Positions 46,401 to 54,384 of a stretch of 64,000 nt of DNA are shown here, piece after piece. Location: contig CAYWOC010000009.1 of the NCBI GenBank assembly GCA_964459845.1, positions 1 through 64,000 of the forward strand. Reading direction: 5' to 3'. This DNA comes from CALZFJ01 sp964459845 (GTDB lineage Bacteria; Bacteroidota; Bacteroidia; Bacteroidales; Muribaculaceae). Positions within the stretch are counted from its first letter, which is position 1, and each line of letters opens with the position of its first letter. Made by a program: the position numbers and the translations under genes. Below the pieces are notes generated by a model. That model did not search any database. It had not been told where the DNA came from and was given only the letters and a program-made list of their open reading frames with translations.

Positions 46401-46770
46401 TGATACTCGTTGTTGCACCTGTAAACAATCGTTTATCAACCTTTTGCATACCAGTAACGACAACTTCGCCGAGTACTTGAGAATCAGACTCAAGCATAAC
46501 AGTTGTTTCTTTGCTTGAGGCATTGAATTCGAATGGCTTCATACCCACGTATGTAACCACCACTTTTGATTTACTTGATGGTGCATTCACCGTGAACTTA
46601 CCATCCAAATCAGTCGCAGTTGCGATTGAAGTACCTTTAACCGTGACCGTGGCTCCCATAAGAGGCTCATTAGTTCCGGCTTCGAGCACAACACCTGTAA
46701 CTTTCACCTGCGCAGACACAGTGAAACCTATAAGTGCTATCGCACACAATAGTAACTTTTTAAACATCAT
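43459..46770 (-). CDS. SusC/RagA-family TonB-linked outer membrane transporter
   Basis: An about 1100-residue barrel transporter. The carboxypeptidase-regulatory-like domain (VKVTGVVLEAGTNEPLMGA) is followed by a plug with the SusC signature near ALEGKAAGVSVQNVSG and VVDGVILEDN, and the barrel ends TLTVRFGL. It pairs with the SusD protein downstream to import oligomers driven by TonB. I start at the ATG at 46770, since the open frame begins with GTG at 46776; the next ATG is at 46767. It is the first gene of a five-gene operon. No regulator of the ECF or hybrid two-component type is next to it. Confidence 0.95.
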   Translation of the reverse strand: MMFKKLLLCAIALIGFTVSAQVKVTGVVLEAGTNEPLMGATVTVKGTSIATATDLDGKFTVNAPSSKSKVVVTYVGMKPFEFNASSKETTVMLESDSQVLGEVVVTGMQKVDKRLFTGATTSISAEKAKLDGVADVSRALEGKAAGVSVQNVSGTFGTAPKIRVRGATSIYGTSKPLWVVDGVILEDNVEVSADDLSSGNAETLIASAISGLNADDIESFQILKDGSATSIYGARAMAGVIVVTTKQGKQGRTSINYTGEFTMRLKPSYSNFNISNSQEQMGIYKEMEQKGWLEFASLASSSSSGVYGTMYKLIRSYQNGGYGLPNTTDAKNAYLRQAEFRNTDWFDLLFNTNITQNHSVSISGGTDKGRFYTSLSIMNDDGWYKSSDVQRYTFNANASYDLSKTLRVKLLTSDSFRKQTAPGTLSQSVDVVNGSVSRDFDINPYSYALNTSRTTDPDATLTRNYADFNIFKELENNYIDVGVTDMKFQAELNWRPIQGLEFNVVGFYRNNRSSQNHYIKDQSNQAMAYRAGVDPEDATIRSSNPYLYTDPDEPNSLPQTVLPKGGIMYHKLFTMSHYNIRATAQYNKTFNRVHIASVMAGTEFNSVSRHNESYDAWGICYDMGNIPFINWKLFKQQSEENYDYFSDAWTYNRNEAYFATGSYSYAGRYIVNGTIRYEGSNRMGKSRQSRWLPTWNVSGAWNAHEESWFANPVLSHAKLRVSYSLTADAPSSISNAEAVYNPYKPWRPVTDANEIGLALSNLANSELTYEKKHEFDLGVDLGFLNNRLNLNFDWYTRNNYDLIGRVNTTGVGGEIMKYANVASMASHGVEFTLSTKNIETKDFNWTTDLTFSYAKNKITSLLSRSRVIDLVPGTGFPLEGYPVRAIFSIPFVGLNEEGLPQFINENNEVTITDINFQEYEKLGHLKYEGPVDPTITGGFGNNLSYKGFHLNIFMTYSFGNKLRLDPVFSASYSDVSSMPKEFKNRWVNPGDELTTTIPVIASRRQYKQYSHLSYAYNAYNYSTERIADGGFIRLKEVSLTYDIPNKAIKKLRLNNASVKLQATNICLLYADKKLNGQDPEFFASGGVSSPTPKQFTLTVRFGL

Positions 46771-46815
46771 AAGCACTGTTTAAGTATTTGTTTTGTTATT
46801 TGTTTGTTTCTTAAA

Positions 46816-46834
46816 ACATTTGTGAGCAAATGTA
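46816..46834 (-). promoter_or_regulatory. -7 box and inverted repeat of the SusC operon
   Basis: Minus-strand TACATTTG (46827-46834) lies inside the inverted repeat ACATTTG-N4-CAAATGT (46816-46833). This may be an operator or a hairpin. No good -33 is found. The remaining gap to 47382 is very AT-rich, and I see no further feature in it. Confidence 0.45.
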
Positions 46835-47382
46835 AACCTAAAAACATCTACAGATTGCGTCATGTAACCCCATAAATTGTCTCCAATTTATTTTGGCTAC
46901 AAAGTAAGCACATTTTTACGATAAAAACTAATTTTTTGACAAATATTTTTCAATTTTCGTTACAAAATCCCACGATTTACTATAAATCTCTTAACAAAGT
47001 TTTTTTCTTATCACAATTTCATTAAATTTTATTTTATACTTTTCTCATCAAATTCTATTACTAAATGTAAATTTTTTGCCTAAAAACTATATTTTACAGC
47101 ATTATTTTAACACTTAAATTGTTAAGCACACATTATTTTTTCAATATCCTATGTCATTTTTCCTTGAAATAATTTTAATATTCCCCACCTATTAGCTTTC
47201 TTTGCAGAAATTTTCAATTCTCACGCAGTTGAGCGTATGCCAGATTTTACGTCACATATGTAGCAAATTGCAACGTGAATTGTGGATTCTGCATCTGCGA
47301 TGCCTCGACATCAAATTATGAATATATCGCAAATGTTATATATTAATAAGGTAAAAATATAAATAGGTGTAATTCTTTTTTT
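46835..47382. other. AT-rich intergenic gap without gene
   Basis: 548 bases. It separates the divergent SusC operon and pseudouridine synthase gene. It has long A/T runs and no open frame, hairpin or clear promoter besides the -7 box at 46827. Confidence 0.5.
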
Positions 47383-48114
47383 ATGGAAGTAGTTTACGAA
47401 GACAATCACATCATAATCGTCAATAAAGCCGCCGGTGAAATTGTGCAGGGCGACAAGACTGGCGACGAACCGCTGTGCGAAACCCTCAAACGGTGGCTAA
47501 AAGAGAAATACTGCAAACCGGGCAATGTGTTTTGCGGTGTCACCCATCGCATCGACCGTCCGGTGTGCGGTCTCGTGGTTTTTGCAAAAACGAGCAAGGG
47601 ACTTTCCCGAATGAACGAGCTGTTTCGCAACGGCGGAGTGACGAAGACTTATTGGGCAATAACAAAAAACACTCCCCCAAAAGAAGAGGACACTCTCACC
47701 CACTACATAACCACAGTGGAACGCAACAACAAGTCTTATGCATCAACCACCGAGAAAAAGGGCGCACTGAAATCTGTGCTGAAATACAAGCTGCTGGCAA
47801 AAAGCGACCGCTACAATCTGCTTGAGATAAACCTGCTCACCGGGCGGAAGCACCAAATACGCGTTCAGCTTTCGGCAATCGGATGCCCTATAAAGGGCGA
47901 CCTGAAATATGGAGCCGAACGCAGTAACCCCGATGGCGGAATATCACTTCAGTCGCACCGCATACGCTTCACACATCCCGTTTCGGGGAAACTTATCGAC
48001 ATTATCGCGCCGCTGGCTGCCGACAACTTGTGGCAAGCACTCGGCAGCCAAGTGAGCGAAGCACCATCAGAGATGAAGGATGATGCGACTGAAAACTTAA
48101 ACAAAAATGCATAA
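47383..48114 (+). CDS. RluA-family pseudouridine synthase
   Basis: A 243-residue RluA-type enzyme with the catalytic aspartate in THRIDRPVCGLVVFAKT and later LTGRKHQIRVQLSAIGCPI. It changes uridine to pseudouridine in rRNA or tRNA; which site is not clear. It lacks an N-terminal S4 domain. Start at 47383. Two bases separate it from the glycosyltransferase gene, with an acetyltransferase gene after, so the three form an operon. Confidence 0.9.
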   Translation: MEVVYEDNHIIIVNKAAGEIVQGDKTGDEPLCETLKRWLKEKYCKPGNVFCGVTHRIDRPVCGLVVFAKTSKGLSRMNELFRNGGVTKTYWAITKNTPPKEEDTLTHYITTVERNNKSYASTTEKKGALKSVLKYKLLAKSDRYNLLEINLLTGRKHQIRVQLSAIGCPIKGDLKYGAERSNPDGGISLQSHRIRFTHPVSGKLIDIIAPLAADNLWQALGSQVSEAPSEMKDDATENLNKNA

Positions 48115-48116
48115 TT

Positions 48117-49244
48117 ATGCTTGTTTCAATCATAATAGTAAACTATCGAGTAAAATATTTCCTTGAGCAGACTATACGCTCGGCGATTGAAGCCCTTGGC
48201 GGAATAGGCGACAGTGGCGAAATTATTGTCATTGACAACAACTCGGGCGACGGCTCTATCGACTTCGTGAAATCGAGGTATGGCAACTGCGTGACGTTCA
48301 TCGAAAACAAGGAGAACGTGGGATTTGCGCGAGCCAACAATCAAGGCATATTCCGGGCCAAGGGCGAGTTCACTCTCATCCTCAACCCCGACACCATAAT
48401 CGGCAGCAAGACGCTGAAGGAATCAATCGAATGGATGCGCTCTCACGCCGACTGCGGGGGCATAGGTGTGCGTATGCTCGACGGCAACGGCACATTCCTC
48501 CCCGAGTCTAAACGGTCGTTCACCACTCCATGGGTGTCATTCTGCAAGATTTTCGGGCTGTCGGCTCTGTTTCCCAGTTCTCCGCTCTTTGCCAAATACC
48601 ATCTGCGCTACTTGCCGGAGAATGAGCCTCACTGCGTGGAGATACTTGCCGGGGCATATATGCTCATCCGCACAGATGTGCTGAAAAGCGTGGGCGGATT
48701 CGACGAAGACTTCTTCATGTATGGCGAGGACATAGACCTCTCCTACCGCATAGTGGAAGCCGGATACAAGAACTATTACCTCCCCATCCCGATTATCCAC
48801 TACAAAGGCGAAAGCACTAAAAAGGACTCTATGCGATATGTGAAAGTGTTCTATGAGGCTATGCTGATTTTCTTCAAGAAACACTATCCCAACTACAGCC
48901 GCTTCTTCGCTTTCTTCATACACTTCGCAATATACGCCCGTGCTGCCGCAGCAATGCTTAAACGCATGTTCACAGCACCTTTCAAGCCGAAGAATGCAAG
49001 CAAAGCCTCCGACGGAAGACACTGGAAAATTCTCTCCGACTCTCCAAAGCAAGTCGCTCGAATCATAGGTTGCGACTGCACGTCAAGCGACTGTCTGCCC
49101 ACCGACATTGTTATCGACGACAGTTGCTACAGCTATCAGCGTATTATTGAATGCATCGACCATATGGGCAACGGCAAACTGCGGTTTCACATCTACTCAG
49201 CAATAAACGACATCATCATATCCCCTAAAATGACATTGCAATGA
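48117..49244 (+). CDS. Family 2 glycosyltransferase, WbbL-like, with C-terminal extension
   Basis: A 375-residue protein. The GT-A fold begins MLVSIIIVNYR, has the N-P-D (LILNPDTII) metal region, and the WbbL-type GEDIDLSYRI near residue 205. A hydrophobic segment at about 270-288 follows. The last ~75 residues (ILSDSPKQVARIIGCDC onward, ending IDDIIISP-like) form a small extra domain I do not recognise. It would add a sugar, often rhamnose, to surface glycans. Confidence 0.85.
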   Translation: MLVSIIIVNYRVKYFLEQTIRSAIEALGGIGDSGEIIVIDNNSGDGSIDFVKSRYGNCVTFIENKENVGFARANNQGIFRAKGEFTLILNPDTIIGSKTLKESIEWMRSHADCGGIGVRMLDGNGTFLPESKRSFTTPWVSFCKIFGLSALFPSSPLFAKYHLRYLPENEPHCVEILAGAYMLIRTDVLKSVGGFDEDFFMYGEDIDLSYRIVEAGYKNYYLPIPIIHYKGESTKKDSMRYVKVFYEAMLIFFKKHYPNYSRFFAFFIHFAIYARAAAAMLKRMFTAPFKPKNASKASDGRHWKILSDSPKQVARIIGCDCTSSDCLPTDIVIDDSCYSYQRIIECIDHMGNGKLRFHIYSAINDIIISPKMTLQ

Positions 49245-49768
49245 CAGCCCAGATTTTAAGCGACAGCAAATTAACACTCCGCGCAGTGGAAGTGACCGAC
49301 GTTGATACAATGATGGCTTGGGAAAACGACAGCAGCCAGTGGGACACTTCAAGCACCATAGCTCCATTCAGCAGGAAACAGCTCTGGGACTATGCAGTGA
49401 CCTACGACGGCGACATCTATGCATCGGGAAGCCTGAGATTTATCATCGTCGAGAATGAAAGCGGGAATAGCGCAGGCACGGTAGATATTTACAACTTCGA
49501 CAAGTTTCACAACAGGGCATACATAGGGATGTATATAGCACCCGAGTTTCGTGGCAAAGGCTATTCGGAGATGGCTATGAAGATGGCGGTAAAATACTGC
49601 TGCGAGTTTCTCGGCATGAAGCAGATTGCAGCCGAAGTAGCCACCGACAACACCTCATCGATCAGCATGCTCACAAGCTGCGGCTTCAATAAATGCGGTG
49701 AAATGAAATGCTGGCTTAGGCGAGGGAAAAAATATGTTGATGCCGCACTCATGCAGTATCTCTCGTGA
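49241..49768 (+). CDS. GNAT-family acetyltransferase
   Basis: A 175-residue N-acetyltransferase of the RimJ/RimL type, with the acetyl-CoA loop in IAPEFRGKGYSEMAMKM. Its ATG overlaps the preceding stop by four bases (ATGA). The substrate is unknown; the operon suggests sugar or peptide modification. Confidence 0.85.
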   Translation: MTAQILSDSKLTLRAVEVTDVDTMMAWENDSSQWDTSSTIAPFSRKQLWDYAVTYDGDIYASGSLRFIIVENESGNSAGTVDIYNFDKFHNRAYIGMYIAPEFRGKGYSEMAMKMAVKYCCEFLGMKQIAAEVATDNTSSISMLTSCGFNKCGEMKCWLRRGKKYVDAALMQYLS

Positions 49769-49773
49769 CCTTT

Positions 49774-49816
49774 CGGCTCAGGCTTATTCATTTCAAATAG
49801 ACCATGAGCCGCCTTT
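49774..49816 (+). terminator. Terminator of the RluA operon
   Basis: CGGCTCA ... TGAGCCG stem followed by CCTTTTC. Confidence 0.55.
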
Positions 49817-49849
49817 TCACAGGGCGGATAAACGTATATTTTATGAATA

Positions 49850-50449
49850 TTAATTCAATTGCGCATCGATAGGAAAATTGAGCCAAATGTGATAACGCTC
49901 ACCGAGGGTTTCCACGGCACTGCGCCATGCCTCGTTCTCACTGAGGTCCATAATATCTGCCACACGCTCGATGCTTGCCACTGCCCAGTCGCCCTTGTCG
50001 AGCTCAGCACGCAGTTGGCCTTTCTCCCATCCGCTATATCCCACAAAGAAGCGTATATTGCCTTCCACGGTGGCACCCATATTTATTATATCCTTCACTC
50101 GCTCAAAGTCTCCGCCCACATATAGCCCAGGCACCACTTCCACCGAGTCGGGGATTTCATCGCCGAATGTGTGAAGATAATACAGGCGTTCACGATGCAC
50201 TGGACCTCCCACAAACACCGGAATTTCCTCATCTGCCTCTATCCCATCCACAATCTCAGCAAGCGTGTAGTCCGACATACGGTTGGTCACAAGCCCCATG
50301 GTTCCTGTGGTCTGGTTATGGTCAATCACGCACACTGTGGCTCGCTGAAAGCAGCCATCGTTCATAAGCGGCTCAGCTATAAGCAGACTTCCGCAATCTG
50401 GTTCGGGCTGCGGAATATCAAGCGACAATATGTCTTCATCTATCAGCAT
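49850..50449 (-). CDS. YqgE/AlgH family protein
   Basis: A 199-residue protein of UPF0301 with the family core: GSLLIAEPLMNDGCFQRATVC and GTMGLVTNR, then VGGPVHRERLYYLHTFG. The fold is known but the function is not, apart from a described link to alginate regulation in pseudomonads. It stands alone with its own -7 box. Confidence 0.9.
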   Translation of the reverse strand: MLIDEDILSLDIPQPEPDCGSLLIAEPLMNDGCFQRATVCVIDHNQTTGTMGLVTNRMSDYTLAEIVDGIEADEEIPVFVGGPVHRERLYYLHTFGDEIPDSVEVVPGLYVGGDFERVKDIINMGATVEGNIRFFVGYSGWEKGQLRAELDKGDWAVASIERVADIMDLSENEAWRSAVETLGERYHIWLNFPIDAQLN

Positions 50450-50457
50450 AACTACTG

Positions 50458-50465
50458 CAAAGATA
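50458..50465 (-). promoter_or_regulatory. -7 box of the YqgE gene
   Basis: Minus-strand TATCTTTG nine bases before the start codon; no clear -33. Confidence 0.5.
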
Positions 50466-50533
50466 GTATTTTTTTATCTATCATCACGCACTTATATTAA
50501 TCTTTCAACATTCAATCGCATTTTCAAATCAAA

Positions 50534-50568
50534 TTGACACATTTTTAACCGAAAAAGTAGTATCTTTA
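50534..50568 (+). promoter_or_regulatory. Possible promoter of the threonine operon
   Basis: TTG (50534) and TATCTTTA (50561-50568), a near match to TAnnTTTG, with an overlong 24-base spacer. The ~100-base leader has a short TTTGCT/AGCAAA palindrome (50615-50628) followed by TTTTTT (50633-50638), which might act as an attenuator. Confidence 0.35.
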
Positions 50569-50668
50569 CACTCCAAAATCATCTTGACCGACTTTTTCAC
50601 GCTGGCATTGATGATTTGCTTTAGCAAAACACTTTTTTGAAGACACTAACCTTTATACGACAAAAAGT

Positions 50669-53107
50669 ATGAAAGTATTAAAATTCGGAGGAACATCGGT
50701 TGGCACCATTGCAAGCCTAAGCAATGTGAAGCGCATCGTTGAAGGCTGCGACGAGAATGTGATTGTCGTGGTATCGGCTCTCGGCGGCGTTACCGACAAA
50801 CTCATCAACACAGCCAAGCAGGCTGCGACTGGGGATTTAGACTATATCGCAAGCTACGCAGAAATCGTTGAACGACACAATACTATTATTAGCGGTATGG
50901 TGCCTGCCGACAAATTGCAGGAAACACACGCCATCATCGACCCGCTTATCGACGAGCTTGGGAACATATTCCGCGGAGTGGCTCTAATCAAGGATCTGTC
51001 ATCGCGCACTCTCGACATAATCGTGAGCTACGGTGAGAGGCTGTCGTCTGTGATTATCAGTCGAATAATAAAAGATGCCACGCACTTCGATTCGCGCGAC
51101 TACATAAAGACCGAATCGCAATTCAGCAAGCATATTCTTGATGTTGAGCTCACCGACAGTCTTGTGCATAAGACATTCGACGGCTTCAATGGCAAGGTGG
51201 CTGTAGTGCCGGGATTTATATCTTCCGACCACACCACCGGCGACATCACCAATCTGGGTCGTGGTGGCAGCGACTACACTGCTGCCATTCTCGCTGCCGC
51301 ACTCAATGCGTCGCAGCTTGAGATATGGACCGATGTGGACGGATTTATGACTGCCGACCCTCGTGTAATACAATCGGCATACGTCATCGACAACCTTACG
51401 TTCATCGAGGCCATGGAGCTGTGCAACTTCGGTGCCAAGGTCGTGTATCCACCTACAATATATCCTGTATTCCACAAGAATATACCTATATTAATAAAGA
51501 ATACTTTCAACCCCGAGGCTCGCGGCACACTCATATCGGAACATGTTCCTGCCAACGACACTAAAGCCATAAAGGGCATCTCATCAATCAACGACACTTG
51601 CCTTATCACTCTTACTGGATTTGGCATGGTGGGCGTGATAGGCATCAACTCACGCATCTTCAACGCGCTTGCCCGGCATGGAATCAGCGTATTCCTCGTG
51701 TCGCAGGCATCATCGGAACACAACACCTCGTTCGCAGTGAAGAACTGCGATGCCGAGATTGCCGTGAATGTGCTGAAAGAGGAATTTGCCGCCGAACTTA
51801 GCACCGGCGAAATAAGCGACATCACACCCGAAAAAGACCTTGCCACGGTAGCCATCGTGGGCGAAAATATGAAGCACACCCCGGGTATTGCCGGAAAGCT
51901 GTTCAACACTCTCGGAAGAAACGGTATAAATGTCATAGCTTGCGCACAAGGCGCATCTGAGACCAATATCTCTTTTGTCATCAAGCTGAGCAATCTGCGC
52001 AAAGCCCTCAACGTGATTCACGACAGCTTCTTCCTGTCGAACACTCAAGTGCTGAACCTGTTTGTTGTGGGAATAGGCAATGTGGGCAGGAATCTGCTCG
52101 AACAGCTACGTCTGCAACAGCCCAACTTACTGAAGGAGAAGTCGCTCGAACTGCGTGTGGTGGGTATAGCTAATTCTCATAAGTGCATATTCAACCGCGA
52201 CGGAATCGACATCAACAACTATGCCGAGAAACTTAAGAACGAGGGGCAAAACGCCACTCCGATGATTATCTGCGACGAGATTATCAAAATGAACATATTC
52301 AACTCGGTGTTTGTGGACTGCACGGCGAGTGCCGATGTCGCCGCTCTTTATAATACGCTGCTCGACCACAACGTGAATGTGGTGGCTGCCAACAAGATTG
52401 CAGCATCGTCGCCCTACGCCAACTACAGCCAGCTCAAAAGCATTGCACGCAAGCGCGACGTTAAATTCCTGTTTGAAACCAATGTTGGTGCAGGTCTGCC
52501 AATCATAGGCACTATCAACAACCTCATAAATTCAGGCGACAAGATTCTGAAGATTGAGGCAGTGCTTTCTGGCACTCTCAACTATATATTCAATGTCATC
52601 AGCCACAGCGTGCCTTTGAGCCGGGCTATCGAGATGGCAAAAGAAGCCGGATACAGCGAACCCGACCCTCGCATCGACCTGAGCGGAAAAGACGTAATCC
52701 GCAAACTCGTAATCCTTGCCCGCGAAGCTGGATATACCGTAGAGCAGGATGATGTGGTGAAGCATCTCTTCATTCCCGACAAGTGCTTCGAAGGCTCTGC
52801 CGACGAATTTATTAGCCACGTCAAGGCTCTCGACAGCGATTTCGAGGAAAAACGCAAAAATGCCGCCCGTGAGGACAAGCATTTCCGCTTCGTAGCCCGT
52901 TTAGAGAATGGAGATGTGTCGGTGGGACTTGAAACGGTGAACCGCAACCACCCGTTCTACGCACTCGAAGGCAGCAACAATGTGATTCTTATCACCACTG
53001 AGCGATATAAAGAATATCCTATGGAAATAAAGGGTTATGGCGCCGGAGCTGTGGTGACTGCCGCAGGTGTGTTTGCCGACATCATCAGCATTGCCAACAT
53101 CCGATAG
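50669..53107 (+). CDS. thrA: Bifunctional aspartokinase / homoserine dehydrogenase I
   Basis: An 812-residue fusion. The N-terminal aspartokinase starts KVLKFGGTSV, with two ACT regulatory segments in the middle. The C-terminal homoserine dehydrogenase has VVGIGNVGRNL and the catalytic region EAGYSEPDPRIDLSGKDVIRK. It makes aspartyl phosphate and, after aspartate-semialdehyde dehydrogenase, homoserine for threonine and methionine. ACT domains imply feedback inhibition by threonine. It heads thrA-kinase-thrC. Confidence 0.96.
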   Translation: MKVLKFGGTSVGTIASLSNVKRIVEGCDENVIVVVSALGGVTDKLINTAKQAATGDLDYIASYAEIVERHNTIISGMVPADKLQETHAIIDPLIDELGNIFRGVALIKDLSSRTLDIIVSYGERLSSVIISRIIKDATHFDSRDYIKTESQFSKHILDVELTDSLVHKTFDGFNGKVAVVPGFISSDHTTGDITNLGRGGSDYTAAILAAALNASQLEIWTDVDGFMTADPRVIQSAYVIDNLTFIEAMELCNFGAKVVYPPTIYPVFHKNIPILIKNTFNPEARGTLISEHVPANDTKAIKGISSINDTCLITLTGFGMVGVIGINSRIFNALARHGISVFLVSQASSEHNTSFAVKNCDAEIAVNVLKEEFAAELSTGEISDITPEKDLATVAIVGENMKHTPGIAGKLFNTLGRNGINVIACAQGASETNISFVIKLSNLRKALNVIHDSFFLSNTQVLNLFVVGIGNVGRNLLEQLRLQQPNLLKEKSLELRVVGIANSHKCIFNRDGIDINNYAEKLKNEGQNATPMIICDEIIKMNIFNSVFVDCTASADVAALYNTLLDHNVNVVAANKIAASSPYANYSQLKSIARKRDVKFLFETNVGAGLPIIGTINNLINSGDKILKIEAVLSGTLNYIFNVISHSVPLSRAIEMAKEAGYSEPDPRIDLSGKDVIRKLVILAREAGYTVEQDDVVKHLFIPDKCFEGSADEFISHVKALDSDFEEKRKNAAREDKHFRFVARLENGDVSVGLETVNRNHPFYALEGSNNVILITTERYKEYPMEIKGYGAGAVVTAAGVFADIISIANIR

Positions 53108-53153
53108 ACGACAGACTGATGGCAATTAACGAACTAAATTTTTCAGGAATAAA

Positions 53154-54368
53154 ATGAAGCATATCATAATATTAGCCGACGGAATGGCCGATGAGCCTAT
53201 TGCAGAACTTGGCAATAAAACGCCTCTGCAAGCCGCTGACGCTCCAAATATCGACTGGCTCTGCCGCAACGGACGTTGCGGTACTCTCGCCACTGTGCCT
53301 GCCGGCTATGAGCCTGGCAGTGAAGTTGCACACCTGTCGCTGCTCGGCTACGACCTGCCCACTGTTTTCGAGGGCAGAGGCTCGCTGGAAGCTGCAAGTA
53401 TGGGCGTTCCAATCGAACCGGGAGAAGTGGCTATGCGGTGTAATATCATCTGCATCGAAAATGGCAAAATCAAGAACCATTCTGCCGGACATATATCAGA
53501 TGAAGAGGCTACCGAACTGATAAAATATCTCAATGAGAACCTTGCCGACGACCGTGTGAGGTTCTTCCCGGGTGTGTCCTACCGCCATCTGCTGAAAATA
53601 CGCGGCGGCAATAAGTCGGTGCATTTCACTCCGCCACACGACGTTCCCGGCACGCCATTTGCCGAGGTGATGCCTTATGCCGAAAGACCCGAAGCCGAAG
53701 ACACTGCCAAGCTAATCTCCAATCTCATTTTGCGCTCTCAGGAATTGCTCGCCAAGCATCCCATCAACTTGAAGCGTATTGCCGAGGGGAAAGACCCAGC
53801 AAACAGCATCTGGCCATGGTCTGCCGGCTACAAGCCAGCCATGCCGACGCTCAACGAGAAGTATGGCATAGGCCGTGGAGCAGTGATTTCAGCGGTGGAT
53901 TTGATTCTTGGCATAGGAATATATGCAGGACTTGAGCCTATCCATGTGAAAGGTGCCACAGGACTTGCCAACACCAATTACACAGGCAAGGCGGAAGCTG
54001 CCATAAATGCCCTGCGCGGCGACAACGACTTCGTTTTCCTTCATATTGAAGCTCCCGACGAAGCCGGACATGAGGGCAACTTCCAGCTCAAGAAACATGT
54101 GATTGAAGACATCGACCGCCTTGTGTGCAAGCCAATAATAGAAGCCGCAAATGATATTGAGGGGGGACTAGCCATAGCTATGCTGCCCGACCACCCCACC
54201 CCATGCCACCTGCGCACACACACAAATCGCCCTGTTCCGTTCTTGATTTACCGCGCCGGAGTCAAGCCCGATGCCGTGGAGACATTCAATGAAGACACAG
54301 CCAAAGGGGGTGCGTTAGGAACATTATCAGGCGATGCTTTCATCAATACATTCTTAAAGGATTTATGA
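53154..54368 (+). CDS. Phosphoglycerate-mutase-like homoserine kinase
   Basis: A 404-residue protein annotated by similarity as cofactor-independent phosphoglycerate mutase (ApgM/AP superfamily; start IIILADGMAD, later HIEAPDEAGHEG and LPDHPTPCHLRTH metal-site segments). In Bacteroidetes this gene stands where thrB (GHMP homoserine kinase) is expected, and genetic studies have assigned homoserine kinase (ThrB2) activity to such genes. Its position between thrA and thrC, with 16 bases to thrC, argues for that role here. No GHMP-type ThrB is in the window. Confidence 0.85.
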   Translation: MKHIIILADGMADEPIAELGNKTPLQAADAPNIDWLCRNGRCGTLATVPAGYEPGSEVAHLSLLGYDLPTVFEGRGSLEAASMGVPIEPGEVAMRCNIICIENGKIKNHSAGHISDEEATELIKYLNENLADDRVRFFPGVSYRHLLKIRGGNKSVHFTPPHDVPGTPFAEVMPYAERPEAEDTAKLISNLILRSQELLAKHPINLKRIAEGKDPANSIWPWSAGYKPAMPTLNEKYGIGRGAVISAVDLILGIGIYAGLEPIHVKGATGLANTNYTGKAEAAINALRGDNDFVFLHIEAPDEAGHEGNFQLKKHVIEDIDRLVCKPIIEAANDIEGGLAIAMLPDHPTPCHLRTHTNRPVPFLIYRAGVKPDAVETFNEDTAKGGALGTLSGDAFINTFLKDL

Positions 54369-54384
54369 TTCAACAATTATTGTT

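Noticed and set aside
50611..50640. Nine-codon ORF before thrA as a threonine leader peptide
   Set aside because: It encodes MICFSKTLF with only one Thr and one Ile, and the following hairpin is short; not enough for an attenuator claim.
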